In this document: one piece after another, positions 17,729 through 26,562 of the stretch
Numbering within the stretch: position 1 is the stretch's first letter
Layout: each line of letters starts with the position of its first letter
From: Pseudolysinimonas yzui
Lineage (GTDB): Bacteria > Actinomycetota > Actinomycetes > Actinomycetales > Microbacteriaceae
Assembly (NCBI RefSeq): GCF_014653215.1
Contig: NZ_BNAI01000003.1
Span: 1 to 64,000, forward strand
Direction: 5' to 3'
Length of the DNA stretch: 64,000 bases
Notes under the pieces: generated by a model
The model's input: only the letters and a program-made list of their open reading frames with translations
Told to the model about the DNA's origin: nothing
The model's database searches: none
Program-made: the position numbers and the translations under genes

Positions 17729-18391
17729 ATGAGATCCACGAAGTCTTTCGGTGCCGTCGCGCTCGCGCTCGGAGCCGGCACCCTGCTCGCCCTCGCCCCC
17801 GCGGCGGCCGCGAGCGCCCATGTCAGCGCGAGCGCCAGCTCGACCGCGGCGGGGTCGTCGAGCGTCGTGACGTTCAGCGTTCCGCACGGCTGCGACGGGT
17901 CACCGACCACCGTCGTCACGATCGAGATCCCCGAGTCGGTGCCGGCGGTGACCCCGACGGTCAACCCGAACTGGACGGTCGAGAAGGTGATCGAACAGCT
18001 CGACGAGCCCCTCACCGATGCGCACGGCAACGAGATCACCGAACGCGTCACCGCCGTCGCGTACACGACGATCGGCGCCGGGCTCGCCGACGGGTATCGC
18101 GACACGTTCGACCTGTCGCTCCGGCTGCCGGAGGGCGAGGTCGGCGACGTCGTCGAGTTCCCCGTCGTGCAGACCTGTGCGGTCGGTACCGCCGAGTGGG
18201 TGGGTGAGGAAGCACCGTCGGTGACGCTGACGGCGGCCATCGAGGATGACGGGCATGACGCGGAAGCCCCCGCCACGGTGGCGACGGCCGGCGGGGATGT
18301 GCTCGCCCGCGCCTTCGGCATCGGCGGCCTCGTCGTCGGCACCGTCGCCGTCGTGATCGCGGTGCTCAGCCGCCGGTCGGCGAAGGCCTGA
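17729..18391 (+). CDS. YcnI-family (DUF1775) copper-binding protein
   Basis: The 220-residue product has a signal peptide (about 1-31) that after cleavage would expose an N-terminal His (SAHVSAS), the metal ligand of YcnI's monohistidine brace, and the conserved Trp in NPNWTVEK. The beta-rich domain runs to about 165 and contains Cys pairs (HGCDG, QTCAV); a C-terminal transmembrane anchor follows (about 190-213). YcnI proteins bind Cu(II) outside the cell. GAGAGAG is a good ribosome site before ATG 17729. The CopC-like gene follows after one base. Confidence 0.92.
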   Translation: MRSTKSFGAVALALGAGTLLALAPAAAASAHVSASASSTAAGSSSVVTFSVPHGCDGSPTTVVTIEIPESVPAVTPTVNPNWTVEKVIEQLDEPLTDAHGNEITERVTAVAYTTIGAGLADGYRDTFDLSLRLPEGEVGDVVEFPVVQTCAVGTAEWVGEEAPSVTLTAAIEDDGHDAEAPATVATAGGDVLARAFGIGGLVVGTVAVVIAVLSRRSAKA

Positions 18392-18392
18392 C

Positions 18393-18974
18393 ATGCGCCG
18401 CACCCTGAGTGCGGCCCTCGTCGGGGCCGTGGCGGCAGCACTCGTGCTCGCCGCCGCGGCCCCGGCGTCGGCGCACAACTACGTGGTCGAGTCGACCCCC
18501 GACGAGGGCGAGGTGCTCACCGCACTTCCCGAGGCGTGGGAGGTCGTCACCAACGAGGCGATGCTCTACGTCGGCAACGACGCGGTGTTCGGCCTGTGGG
18601 CGCGCGACGCCGACGGCCGTTACTACGGCGACGGGTGTGTCGAGGTGAGCGGCAGCGGGATGTCGGCCGCCCCCGTCATCGGGGAGACGGGCAGCTACAC
18701 CCTCGTGTACGCGCTGATCTCGGCGGACGGGCATCCGCTCACCGGCGAGATCCCGTTCGAGTGGGCACCCGCGGTCGCGACCGAGGCCGCAGTCGGCACG
18801 AGCGAACCGGCGCGCTGCGGTGAGGAGGTGCCCGCCGAACCCGGGGGCACGACGCTCTCCCCCGACGTCTGGTGGATCGCCGCCGCGGCCGGCGCGGTCG
18901 GAGTCGCGGTGGTCACCACCGTGCTCCTCGCGCGCCGCCGACGGCCCGAGAGTGGGGACGACCCGTCTACTTGA
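18393..18974 (+). CDS. copC: CopC-domain copper resistance/uptake protein
   Basis: The 193-residue product has a signal peptide ending ASA, leaving His as the first mature residue ([14 protein letters not shown]). The CopC beta-barrel ends with [15 protein letters not shown], containing the second His of the Cu(II) site. A Pro/Glu linker and one C-terminal transmembrane helix anchor it. It probably binds copper outside the membrane together with the YcnI-like protein. Its last bases overlap the 3' end of the convergent clpP2 by 8 bases. Confidence 0.9.
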   Translation: MRRTLSAALVGAVAAALVLAAAAPASAHNYVVESTPDEGEVLTALPEAWEVVTNEAMLYVGNDAVFGLWARDADGRYYGDGCVEVSGSGMSAAPVIGETGSYTLVYALISADGHPLTGEIPFEWAPAVATEAAVGTSEPARCGEEVPAEPGGTTLSPDVWWIAAAAGAVGVAVVTTVLLARRRRPESGDDPST

Positions 18975-19650
18975 CGAGCGCCGCCGGGATGTTCTTGCGG
19001 CTCGTGAGCACCTGGTCGATGAGGCCGTAGGCGAGAGCGTCATCGGCCGAGAGGATCTTGTCGCGCTCGATGTCGCTGTTCACCTCTTCCTGCGTCTTGT
19101 TGGAGTGCTTCGAGAGCGTGAGCTCGAGCCACGTGCGCAGGCGCAGCACCTCGGCCGCCTGGATCTCGATGTCGGACGCTTGACCGCGCCCGGCGTCACC
19201 GACGGCGGGCTGGTGGATGAGCACGCGCGCGTTCGGCAGGGCGAGGCGCTTGCCCGGGGTTCCGGCGGCGAGGATCACCGCGGCGGCCGAGGCGGCCTGG
19301 CCGAGAACGACGGTCTGGATCTGCGGACGGATGTACTGCATCGTGTCGTAGATCGCCGTCATCGCCGTGAACGAGCCGCCGGGGCTGTTGATGTACATGA
19401 CGATGTCGCGGTCGGGGTCCATGCTCTCGAGCACGAGCAGCTGGGCCATGACATCATCCGCCGACGCGTCGTCGACCTGCACCCCGAGGAAGATGATGCG
19501 GTCTTCGAACAGCTTCGCGTACGGGTCCTGGCGCTTGAAGCCGTAGGCGGTGCGCTCCTCGAAGGACGGCAGGATGTAGCGGCTCTGCGGCATCGTGCCG
19601 CCGATGGCGGCGGGCAGGGTGCCGGCGGCGCGGAAGGTGGGGGTCTCCAT
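18967..19650 (-). CDS. clpP2: ATP-dependent Clp protease proteolytic subunit ClpP2
   Basis: The 227-residue serine peptidase has triad Ser121 (GQAASAAA), His146 (LIHQP) and Asp197 (IERDKIL). The AASAA nucleophile context and the longer N-terminus are features of actinobacterial ClpP2, which forms a mixed tetradecamer with ClpP1 and carries the docking site for ClpX/ClpC. It lies 8 bases downstream of clpP1 in one transcript. Confidence 0.96.
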   Translation of the reverse strand: METPTFRAAGTLPAAIGGTMPQSRYILPSFEERTAYGFKRQDPYAKLFEDRIIFLGVQVDDASADDVMAQLLVLESMDPDRDIVMYINSPGGSFTAMTAIYDTMQYIRPQIQTVVLGQAASAAAVILAAGTPGKRLALPNARVLIHQPAVGDAGRGQASDIEIQAAEVLRLRTWLELTLSKHSNKTQEEVNSDIERDKILSADDALAYGLIDQVLTSRKNIPAALVK

Positions 19651-19658
19651 GATCGTCC

Positions 19659-20240
19659 TTACTTGGTGCCGCCGCCGCCGATGACGTCGGCAGCAGACTC
19701 GCGGATGTGGTCGACGAAGCCGTACTCGAGGGCTTCCTGGGCGTTGAACCAGCGGTCGCGGTCACCGTCGGCGTTGACCTGCTCGACCGTCTTGCCGGTC
19801 TGGGCGGCGGTGATCTCGGCGAGGCGCTTCTTCATGTCGAGGATGAGCGCCGCCTGGGTCTGGATGTCGGACGAGGTTCCGCCGAATCCGCCGTGCGGCT
19901 GGTGCAGCAGCACGCGCGCGTTCGGCGTGATGTAGCGCTTGCCCTTGGTGCCGGCGGTGAGCAGCAGCTGCCCCATCGACGCGGCCATGCCGATGCCGAC
20001 CGTGACGATGTCGTTCGGCACGAACTGCATCGTGTCGTAGATCGCCATGCCCGCGGTGATCGAGCCGCCGGGGCTGTTGATGTACAAGAAGATGTCTTTG
20101 TTCGAGTCTTCGGCTGCGAGCAGCAGCAGCTTGGCCGCGATCTCGTTGGCGTTCTCATCGCGCACCTCGGATCCGAGCCAGATGATGCGGTCCTTGAGGA
20201 GTCGGTCGAAGACGCTCGGCGGGAATGCCGTATCGGCCAT
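19659..20240 (-). CDS. clpP1: ATP-dependent Clp protease proteolytic subunit ClpP1
   Basis: The 193-residue serine peptidase has triad Ser88 (GMAASMGQ), His113 (LLHQPHGG) and Asp162 (GDRDRWF). It pairs with ClpP2 to make the active protease. I chose ATG 20240, with GGAG about 9 bases upstream. A candidate ClgR box lies 69-82 bases upstream of the start, in line with known activation of clpP1P2 by ClgR in actinobacteria. Confidence 0.96.
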   Translation of the reverse strand: MADTAFPPSVFDRLLKDRIIWLGSEVRDENANEIAAKLLLLAAEDSNKDIFLYINSPGGSITAGMAIYDTMQFVPNDIVTVGIGMAASMGQLLLTAGTKGKRYITPNARVLLHQPHGGFGGTSSDIQTQAALILDMKKRLAEITAAQTGKTVEQVNADGDRDRWFNAQEALEYGFVDHIRESAADVIGGGGTK

Positions 20241-20274
20241 GAGGGGAAGCTCCGTTCGCTTGATTCCGAGGTCG

Positions 20275-20280
20275 AATCTA
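20275..20280 (-). promoter_or_regulatory. Candidate -10 of clpP1P2
   Basis: TAGATT on the minus strand, 34 bases before ATG 20240; the -35 region is poor, as expected of an activator-dependent promoter with the ClgR-like box just upstream. Confidence 0.4.
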
Positions 20281-20308
20281 CTTGGGGCGCCGGAGGCCCC
20301 GTTGCCAT

Positions 20309-20322
20309 GTTCGCCCTGGGCA
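20309..20322 (-). promoter_or_regulatory. Candidate ClgR box upstream of clpP1
   Basis: Minus strand TGCCCAGGGCGAAC fits the ClgR consensus core CGCYNANRGCGWWS with one mismatch (first C is T). ClgR activates clpP1P2 in several actinobacteria. No clgR gene is seen in the window. Confidence 0.5.
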
Positions 20323-20367
20323 TAGGCACGAGGTGGGGTGCGCGTTCCCTTCCGACGAACGGTTCGC

Positions 20368-20955
20368 TCAGCCGGGTCGCGCCGGGAGGGTCGCGACGAG
20401 TGCCGCCACCTCATCGGCGAGCGACGTCGGCCAGTCGAGGTCGGGCTTGTGGATGCGCAGCGAGGCGATGCCGTGCAGTGCCGCCCAGACCTGGAACGCG
20501 AGCCGTCGACTGCGTTCGGGTGATGTGCCGAGCGCGGCGCCGATGAGGTCGGCGGCACCGCGGATCAGATCCCAGCGCGACTCCGACTCGTCGTGCGGCG
20601 CCGCGACGTCGAGGCGATCGGCGCTCTCGAACAGCAGTTGGTAGGCACCGGGGTTCGCGATCCCCCATTCGACGTACGCGAGTCCGAGCGCCGTCAGGCG
20701 TTCGGCGGGGGTGCCGTCGGCGTCACGGCCGGCGACGGCGGCACTCATCCGCGCGAGCTGTTCGTCGATGACCGCCTGGATGAGCGCGACCTGGGAGTCG
20801 AAGTGCAGGTAGACGGCGGCGGGTGAAACCTCGCACGCCCGCGCGACGGCACGCAGCGACGGGACGGCGATCGCCTGCGGATCGGTGAGCATCGCGCTCG
20901 CCGCCTCGACGAGGCGCGCCCGAAGGAGGTCGCCCTGCCCGCGTGGGTTCGCCAT
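20368..20955 (-). CDS. TetR-family repressor with WHG-type ligand domain
   Basis: The 195-residue product has an N-terminal helix-turn-helix (about 10-58: [35 protein letters not shown]) and an all-helical ligand domain with [17 protein letters not shown], the pattern of the TetR_C WHG type. It diverges from an SDR gene and probably represses that gene and itself through TGAACACCCGTTCA at 21018-21031. GAGGAG precedes ATG 20955. Confidence 0.9.
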   Translation of the reverse strand: MANPRGQGDLLRARLVEAASAMLTDPQAIAVPSLRAVARACEVSPAAVYLHFDSQVALIQAVIDEQLARMSAAVAGRDADGTPAERLTALGLAYVEWGIANPGAYQLLFESADRLDVAAPHDESESRWDLIRGAADLIGAALGTSPERSRRLAFQVWAALHGIASLRIHKPDLDWPTSLADEVAALVATLPARPG

Positions 20956-20980
20956 CCTCGCGCTCCTCGTTCCGATCGGC

Positions 20981-21031
20981 TTGACGCATTCGGTGTACAG
21001 GTGTAAACCTTACTCGGTGAACACCCGTTCA
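20981..21031 (+). promoter_or_regulatory. Promoter and TetR operator of the SDR gene
   Basis: -35 TTGACG (20981-20986), a 17-base spacer and -10 TAAACC (21004-21009). Just downstream of the expected start of transcription is the palindrome TGAAC-ACCC-GTTCA (21018-21031), a likely operator for the divergent TetR protein. Confidence 0.6.
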
Positions 21032-21046
21032 GTGAAGGGAAGACGC

Positions 21047-21835
21047 ATGACCATCGACTACCGCGGTACGACCGCCCTGGTGACCGGAGCCAGTTCCGGC
21101 ATCGGCGAGGAGTTCGCCCGGCAACTCGCAAGCCGCGGGGCGAACCTCGTGCTCGTCGCCCGCCGTGCCGAGCGCCTCGAGGCACTCGCCACCGAGCTGC
21201 GGGCCGAGCGCGGCGTGACGGTCGACGTCATCCCGCTCGACCTCGCCGCCCCCCGCGTCGGCCGTGCGCTCGCCGCCGGCCTCTCGGAACGCGGGATCAC
21301 GATCGACACCGTGGTCGCGAACGCCGGTTTCGGCACCCACGAACGCTTCGAAGACGAAGACGGCGACCGCATCGCCGACGAGATCGCGGTGAACGTCGCG
21401 GCGGTCGTCGACATCGCGCACGAGTTCTACCCCGGGATGCTGGCCCGCGGCCGGGGCGCGCTGGTCACCGTCGCCAGCACCGGGGCGTACCAGCCGGTTC
21501 CGCACATGGCCGTGTACGGGGCGACCAAGGCGTTCGTGCTCAGCTTCACCGAGGCGCTCTGGTACGAGGCACGCCACTCGACCCTCAGGGTGCTCGCCCT
21601 CTCGCCCGGCGCGACCGGCACCGAGTTCTTCGATGTCGCGGGAGACGACGCCCAGGTCGGCCCGCGGCGTCAGCCCGTCGCCGAGCTCGTGGAGTTCGCG
21701 ATGCGCACCCTCGACCGGCCGAACGGTGCGGGCAGCGTCATCGCCGGCTTCGGCAACCACCTGACTGCCGCCGTGAGTCGGCTGCTCCCGCGCCGCGCGC
21801 TCACGAGTCTCACCGGTCGCGTGATGAAGGCATGA
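21047..21835 (+). CDS. Short-chain dehydrogenase/reductase
   Basis: The 262-residue classical SDR has nucleotide-binding TGASSGIG near the N-terminus, NAG (VVANAGFG), catalytic Ser (VASTGAY), Y-x-x-x-K (YGATK) and the downstream SPGATGTEF. It uses NAD(P)H to interconvert an alcohol and a ketone or aldehyde; the substrate is unknown. ATG 21047 has GAAGGGAAG upstream. It is controlled by its own promoter under the divergent TetR repressor, and its stop overlaps the TPR gene in ATGA. Confidence 0.92.
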   Translation: MTIDYRGTTALVTGASSGIGEEFARQLASRGANLVLVARRAERLEALATELRAERGVTVDVIPLDLAAPRVGRALAAGLSERGITIDTVVANAGFGTHERFEDEDGDRIADEIAVNVAAVVDIAHEFYPGMLARGRGALVTVASTGAYQPVPHMAVYGATKAFVLSFTEALWYEARHSTLRVLALSPGATGTEFFDVAGDDAQVGPRRQPVAELVEFAMRTLDRPNGAGSVIAGFGNHLTAAVSRLLPRRALTSLTGRVMKA

Positions 21836-22341
21836 CCGGCACCACGTATCGTCGACGCGTGGATGACTGGACGACGCGAGTTGCGGCGGTGTGGGCGGAT
21901 GCCGGGAGCCGGCCCGAACCCGAGGTCGAGGCGGCGATCGAGTCGCTCGTCGCAGAACGTCCCGCCGACGACGCGATCGCGGTCTTCGAACTCGCCGGTG
22001 TCCGCGACTACGTCGGACGTGAAGCCGAGGCGGAACCGCTGTACCGACGCGCGCTCGAACTCGGCCTCGATGAGCCGCAGCACGGGCAGGCGGTCATCCA
22101 GCTCGCCAGCACCGTGCGCAACCTCGGACGCCCCGACGAGGCGCTCGCGCTGTTGCGGGAGGAGTTCGCCGGGCATCAGGAGCATCCACTCGCCGACGCG
22201 GCGACCGCGTTCGCCGCCCTCGCCCTCGCCGACCTGGGCACCGAGCGGGAGGCGCTCGTCGCCGTGCTGCGCGCCCTCGCCCCGCACCTGCCGGCCTACG
22301 GGCGCGCCGTCACCGCCTACGCCGACGAGCTTCTCGACTAG
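21832..22341 (+). CDS. Tetratricopeptide-repeat protein
   Basis: The 169-residue helical protein has TPR-like units, the clearest being AEAEPLYRRALELGLDE, then AVIQLASTVRNLGRPDEALALL and ATAFAALALADLGTEREAL. It is cytosolic, with no catalytic motif; TPRs mediate protein contacts. It overlaps the SDR stop by four bases and is co-translated with it. The partner is unknown. Confidence 0.85.
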   Translation: MTGTTYRRRVDDWTTRVAAVWADAGSRPEPEVEAAIESLVAERPADDAIAVFELAGVRDYVGREAEAEPLYRRALELGLDEPQHGQAVIQLASTVRNLGRPDEALALLREEFAGHQEHPLADAATAFAALALADLGTEREALVAVLRALAPHLPAYGRAVTAYADELLD

Positions 22342-22346
22342 GTCGT

Positions 22347-22865
22347 CTACCGAGAGAGCAGCTTCTCGAGGGTGTTGAGGTTGCGGGTCGTCAGCCACGG
22401 CTTGTGCTTGCTCGAACCCTGCGCCTTGCCCATCGCCGAGTCGAGCGTCGAGCCCTTCGGGGTCGACCAGTAGAGCACCCCGTCGCCGCGCTGCGCCCGG
22501 TCGATGGCGGGGTCGAGTTCGACGGCGAGCAACTGGTCGAGGAGCTCGGGCTTGAGCACGAAGACGACGTAGGCGTGCCGGTCGGCGGTGCGCTCGAACG
22601 GGTACGCGTCGACGATCGCCCGCACCGTGTCTTGGGTGAGCACGTGCACCCAGGCGTCGTAGCCGAACCGCTCGCGCAGGGCGGCCTCGAGCTTCTCTTT
22701 GACCGCCGATGCGGCATCCGTCGTGGTGAACAGCACGTTGCCGCTCGCCAGCACCGTCTTCACGTCGTCGTAGCCGAGCCCGCGCACCACCTCGGCGAGG
22801 TCGGCCATCTTCACGGTGACCCCGCCGACGTTCACCCCGCGCAGCAGCGCCACGAACCGCGTCAT
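22347..22865 (-). CDS. DUF1697-domain protein
   Basis: The 172-residue product begins with the DUF1697 hallmark MTRFVALLRGVNVGG and continues with KMADLAEVVRGLGYDDVKTVLASGNVLF and a C-terminal ATTRNLNTLEKL-type end (here LTTRNLNTLEKLL). The family is widespread and its function is not established. It is monocistronic and convergent with the TPR gene (5 bases between stops). Confidence 0.9.
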   Translation of the reverse strand: MTRFVALLRGVNVGGVTVKMADLAEVVRGLGYDDVKTVLASGNVLFTTTDAASAVKEKLEAALRERFGYDAWVHVLTQDTVRAIVDAYPFERTADRHAYVVFVLKPELLDQLLAVELDPAIDRAQRGDGVLYWSTPKGSTLDSAMGKAQGSSKHKPWLTTRNLNTLEKLLSR

Positions 22866-22894
22866 CCCGTCAGGATGCCACGCGCCTGCGACGC

Positions 22895-22957
22895 AACTCT
22901 CGGAAATCCGGGGCTTCGTCGACGTCTCATGGATGAACCACGGGATTTCCGAGAGTT
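22895..22957. repeat. Long inverted repeat with 15-base perfect arms
   Basis: AACTCTCGGAAATCC (22895-22909) and GGATTTCCGAGAGTT (22943-22957) are perfect complements around a 33-base loop. It lies in the gap between the DUF1697 gene start and the tig terminator. Confidence 0.7.
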
Positions 22958-22977
22958 AGGACGCGGACCCGGAAACA

Positions 22978-23010
22978 CGAATGCCCCGGCCACGCGGGCC
23001 GGGGCATTCG
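22978..23010 (-). terminator. Hairpin terminator of tig
   Basis: Perfect 14-base arms CGAATGCCCCGGCC and GGCCGGGGCATTCG around a 5-base loop, ten bases after the tig stop; read on the minus strand it is followed by TGTTTCC. Confidence 0.75.
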
Positions 23011-23019
23011 GGACGAACG

Positions 23020-24387
23020 TCAGTGCGAGTGACCCTCGTGGTCGTCGTGGTCGTGACCGTCGTGCTCGTCGATCTCGAACACCTCGCCGGCCTCGTCACC
23101 GGTGCCGAGGGCGCGGGCGAGGAAGTCGGAGACATCGACGGCCTTGCCCTTGGTGTCGACGACCTTCGCCTTGCTCAGTACGACGGCGAGCGCCTTGGAG
23201 CGGGCGATCTCGCCGACGACGCCAGGAAGCTGGCCGTTCTGGTCGAGGATCTTCACGAACTCGCCGGGCTCCATGCCGTACTGCTGGCTGGCCTGCACGA
23301 CGTAAGAGGTGAGTTCGTTCTGGCCGACCTTCACCTCTTCGGCTTCGGCGATCGCGTCGAGCAGGATCTGCTGACGGAACGTCTTCTCGCTCGACACGAT
23401 GACCTCGGCGCGGTGCTCGTCGTCTTCGAGGCGGTTCTCGTTCTCGAGGTGACGGTGCACCTCCTCGTCGATGAGCTGCTGCGGAACCGGGATGTCGAGC
23501 TTCTCGAGCAGCACATCCACGATCTTGTCCCGCGCCTCGATCGACTGGCCGAACGCCTTGCTCTTCTCGAGCTGCGCGCGCAGGTCGGCGCGGAGTTCGC
23601 CGATGGTGTCGAACTGGCTGGCGATCTGCGCGAACTCGTCGTCGGCATCCGGCAGCTCGCGCTCCTTCACGGACAGCAGGGTGACGGCGATCTGCGCCTT
23701 CTCGCCCTCGTGGTCGCCGCCCAGCAGGTTCGACTCGAAGGTGGTCGACTCACCGGCGGTGAGGGTGTCGAGGGCGTCGTCGATGCCTTCGATGAGTTCG
23801 CCCGAGCCGAGCTCGTACGAGACGTTGCTCGCGGTGTCGACCTCCTGGCCGCCGATGGTGGCGTGAAGATCGAGGGTGAGGAAGTCGCCGGTCTTCGCGG
23901 GGCGGTCGACGGTGACGAGGGTGCCGAAGCGGCTGCGCAGGTTCTCGAGCTCGGTCTCGACCTCATCGGGGGTGACGGCGACCGGCTCGACTTCGAGCTT
24001 CAGCCCGTCGTACTTCGGCAGCGTGAAGTCGGGGCGCACGTCGACCTCGACGGTGATCTTGAGGTCGCCCGAGAAGTCCTTCTCGTTCGGCAGCTCGACG
24101 ATGTCGGCCGACGGGCGGCCGAGCGGCTTCAGGTTCTCTTCGCGTGCGGCGTCGCGGTAGAACTTGTCGAGGCCCTCGTTGACGGCGTGGCTGATGACCT
24201 CGCCGCGTCCGACGCGCTGGTCGATGATCGGCGGCGGCACCTTGCCCTTGCGGAAGCCGGGGATGTTCACCGACTCGGCGATGTGCTGGTACGCGTGGGT
24301 GATGCTGGGCTTGAGCTCTTCCGGCGTGACGGTGATGTTCAGCTTCACGCGGGTGGGCGACAGGCGCTCGACGGTCGTCGTGACCAT
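23020..24387 (-). CDS. tig: Trigger factor, ribosome-associated chaperone
   Basis: The 455-residue product has an N-terminal ribosome-binding domain with the signature GFRKGKVPP, a central FKBP-type prolyl isomerase domain (about 160-245, [14 protein letters not shown]) and a long helical C-terminal chaperone domain. It binds nascent chains at the exit tunnel. The tail is rich in His and Asp ([16 protein letters not shown]), a possible metal-binding extension. tRNA-Pro lies just upstream on the same strand. In many actinobacteria tig directly precedes clpP1; here four unrelated genes lie between. Confidence 0.96.
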   Translation of the reverse strand: MVTTTVERLSPTRVKLNITVTPEELKPSITHAYQHIAESVNIPGFRKGKVPPPIIDQRVGRGEVISHAVNEGLDKFYRDAAREENLKPLGRPSADIVELPNEKDFSGDLKITVEVDVRPDFTLPKYDGLKLEVEPVAVTPDEVETELENLRSRFGTLVTVDRPAKTGDFLTLDLHATIGGQEVDTASNVSYELGSGELIEGIDDALDTLTAGESTTFESNLLGGDHEGEKAQIAVTLLSVKERELPDADDEFAQIASQFDTIGELRADLRAQLEKSKAFGQSIEARDKIVDVLLEKLDIPVPQQLIDEEVHRHLENENRLEDDEHRAEVIVSSEKTFRQQILLDAIAEAEEVKVGQNELTSYVVQASQQYGMEPGEFVKILDQNGQLPGVVGEIARSKALAVVLSKAKVVDTKGKAVDVSDFLARALGTGDEAGEVFEIDEHDGHDHDDHEGHSH

Positions 24388-24426
24388 GGGAATACGTCTC
24401 CTGAGTGGATGAAAGGTGAGGGCTGG

Positions 24427-24503
24427 TGGTCGGGGCGACAGGATTTGAACCTGCGACCTCCCGCTCCCAAAGCGGGCGCTCTACCAAGCTGAGCTACGCC
24501 CCG
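24427..24503 (-). tRNA. tRNA-Pro (anticodon UGG)
   Basis: Cloverleaf read on the minus strand: acceptor CGGGGCG/CGCCCCG, D arm GCTC...GAGC, anticodon stem CCCGC/GCGGG around loop TTTGGGA (anticodon TGG), T arm GCAGGTTCAAATCCTGT. Discriminator A and CCA are encoded (24430-24427). Confidence 0.95.
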
Positions 24504-24535
24504 AGGCAGAAACGGCCCGGCACAGTCTAACGGCT

Positions 24536-24892
24536 CTACAGGGTGCAGGCGCCGGGAGGCCCTGAGCAGGCGATCATGACGGTGTACCAGATGAATGCGG
24601 CGAACGCGACGTAGCCGAGTCCGGGCAGCGAGAAGATCATCGCGGTGATCGCCGGCCATCCCGGGGCCTCGCGGCGGATCGCCCCGGTGATGCCCAGCAC
24701 CAGCCCGAGGAAACTGAGGATGCCGACGGGCAGCGCCGCGAGCTGCGAGGTGAGCGCCCACCACGGCGGACCCTGGATGAAGGCATCCACCGTCTGCCCG
24801 TAGGCGTAGAACACGATGCCCGCCGCCGCCAGATACGCGACCACGACCAGCGCGAACGCGATCCAGCCGAAGATGGGTCGCCGCCTGATCAC
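24536..24892 (-). CDS. Small membrane protein
   Basis: The 118-residue product has three hydrophobic segments (about 8-30, 45-68 and 80-105) and a short Cys-containing C-terminus (CSGPPGACTL). It starts at GTG 24892 with TAGCAT exactly six bases upstream (leaderless). It is divergent from the D-Ala-D-Ala carboxypeptidase gene. No family is recognised. Confidence 0.7.
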   Translation of the reverse strand: MIRRRPIFGWIAFALVVVAYLAAAGIVFYAYGQTVDAFIQGPPWWALTSQLAALPVGILSFLGLVLGITGAIRREAPGWPAITAMIFSLPGLGYVAFAAFIWYTVMIACSGPPGACTL

Positions 24893-24898
24893 ACGCCG

Positions 24899-24929
24899 AT
24901 GCTATCGGCCCGATGGGCGGTGATAATGT
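24899..24929. promoter_or_regulatory. Divergent leaderless promoters
   Basis: Minus strand TAGCAT (24904-24899) six bases before GTG 24892; plus strand TAATGT (24924-24929) seven bases before ATG 24937. Confidence 0.5.
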
Positions 24930-24936
24930 CTCAGGA

Positions 24937-26286
24937 ATGGGGCCGCGTGACGGGATTTCCCAGCTCACCGAGCTGATGCGCTACGAACCCGTCACCCCGA
25001 CTCCGGTCGGCCCGCCGCCGGTGGACCCCGCGCGGCGCCGCCGCCAACGCCGGCGTCGCACGACGATCGCCCTGATCGTGACGTTTGCGATCCTGGCGAG
25101 TTCGGGCGGCTACGCGGCCTACGCCCTGACCGCCCCGATCGGCACCGCGACCCTCGACGCCGAGGCCCCGTACGTCGACGCTCCCCCGCTCGCGCCGATC
25201 GCCCTGCCTGTCGACGGCGCCTACGCCGTGAGCATCGCCGGGGCCGACGACTACCTCGGAGCGACGGCGAGCGGCATCTGGGCATCCGGGGGTGGCGACG
25301 GGGTGCGGCCCATCGCGAGCATCAGCAAACTCATCACCGCGCTCGTCGTGCTCGACGCGAAGCCGCTCGCCGACGCGAGCGACCCGGGGCCCACGCTCAC
25401 CTTCGACCGCGCCGACCACGCCCTCTACGACAAGTACTACGTGCTCGGCGCCACGATCGCGGCGATGCCCACCGGCAGCTCGATGACGTTGCACGACGCC
25501 CTCGAGGCGATGCTCATCGTGTCGGCCTGCAACTACGCCGAGGCGGTCTCGACCTGGGCGTACGGGTCGCAGAGCGCCTTCCTGCGCGCCACGAAGAACT
25601 GGCTCGCCGCCAACGGCCTCACCTCGACGACGATCGTCGAACCGACCGGCATCGACCCCCGCAACACGAGCACCCCAGCCGATCTAGTCGCGCTCGCGAA
25701 GATCGCGATGGCGAATCCGGCGATCGCCCAGATCGTGGGGATGACGACGCTCAACGTTCCGAGCATCCCCGCCGCACTCAACACCAACGACCTGCTCGGT
25801 GTCGACGGAATCACCGGCCTCAAAACCGGCACGCTCGAGGAGAGCGGCTCCAACCTGCTGTTCTCGTCGACCCTCGACGTCGGCACTTCGCAACCGTTGA
25901 GCATCGTCGGCGTGATCCTCGGCGGCTACACCCACGACTCGGTCAACGGCGAGGTGCGGGCGCTGCTGCGCAGCATCCAGGCCGGCTTCCAGACCGTGAC
26001 GCTCGGCGAAGCCGGTCAGCTGATCGGCACGTACTCGACGCCCTGGGGCGAGTCTGCCGACATCGTGCTCGGCGCGTCGACCTCGCTGCTCATCTGGTCG
26101 GATACCGAGATCGACGTGTCGTTCACGGCGACGTCGCTGACGACCGGCTCCGACGGCGACACGGTGGGAAGCGTCACCTGGACGGCCGGCCCCGACACCG
26201 TCACCGCTCCGCTCGTGCTCGACGGCACGATCGAGCCGCCCGACGCGTGGTGGCGACTCACGCATCCCTTCGACCTCGGAGAATGA
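24937..26286 (+). CDS. D-alanyl-D-alanine carboxypeptidase (S11, penicillin-binding protein)
   Basis: The product of about 449 residues has a Pro-rich cytoplasmic start, a basic cluster (RRRRQRRRR), a transmembrane helix, and then an S11 peptidase domain with S-x-x-K (ASISKLITA), S-x-N (VSACNYAE) and K-T-G (GLKTGTLEES). It trims the terminal D-Ala from peptidoglycan stem peptides at the outer face of the membrane. A C-terminal beta-rich domain follows. I chose ATG 24937, which fits a leaderless start; ATG 24913 is the alternative. Confidence 0.9.
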   Translation: MGPRDGISQLTELMRYEPVTPTPVGPPPVDPARRRRQRRRRTTIALIVTFAILASSGGYAAYALTAPIGTATLDAEAPYVDAPPLAPIALPVDGAYAVSIAGADDYLGATASGIWASGGGDGVRPIASISKLITALVVLDAKPLADASDPGPTLTFDRADHALYDKYYVLGATIAAMPTGSSMTLHDALEAMLIVSACNYAEAVSTWAYGSQSAFLRATKNWLAANGLTSTTIVEPTGIDPRNTSTPADLVALAKIAMANPAIAQIVGMTTLNVPSIPAALNTNDLLGVDGITGLKTGTLEESGSNLLFSSTLDVGTSQPLSIVGVILGGYTHDSVNGEVRALLRSIQAGFQTVTLGEAGQLIGTYSTPWGESADIVLGASTSLLIWSDTEIDVSFTATSLTTGSDGDTVGSVTWTAGPDTVTAPLVLDGTIEPPDAWWRLTHPFDLGE

Positions 26287-26300
26287 GCTCGGCGCCCGCG

Positions 26301-26334
26301 GGTTGAGTGCCGCCGCAGGCGGTGTATCGAAACC
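26301..26334 (+). repeat. Degenerate copy of the GGTCGAGTAGC repeat
   Basis: GGTTGAGTGCCGCCGCAGGC followed by GGTGTATCGAAACC matches the 33-base element at 49484 with several changes, and lies 15 bases after the carboxypeptidase stop. Confidence 0.6.
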
Positions 26335-26388
26335 CCTTGGGGCGACGAAACCCCGTGGCGACTCCGGTTAGACTCGGGGACGCATCAC

Positions 26389-26459
26389 GGGGATGTAGCT
26401 CAATGGTAGAGCCTCAGTCTTCCAAACTGATTACGCGGGTTCGATTCCCGTCATCCCCT
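26389..26459 (+). tRNA. tRNA-Gly (anticodon UCC)
   Basis: Acceptor GGGGATG/CATCCCC, D arm GCTCAATGGTAGAGC, anticodon stem TCAGT/ACTGA with loop CTTCCAA (anticodon TCC), T arm CGGGTTCGATTCCCG; discriminator T, no encoded CCA. Its 3' half is repeated in degenerate form at 29086-29132. Confidence 0.95.
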
Positions 26460-26562
26460 CACAGTAGCCCTAGGCGCTTCTAGCCCCAGAGGTCTACCCA
26501 AGTAGCCCCAGAGCTCAACCCCTTTGGGAGCCTCCGGCCCGTGGCCTCGCAAGAAATGACGA

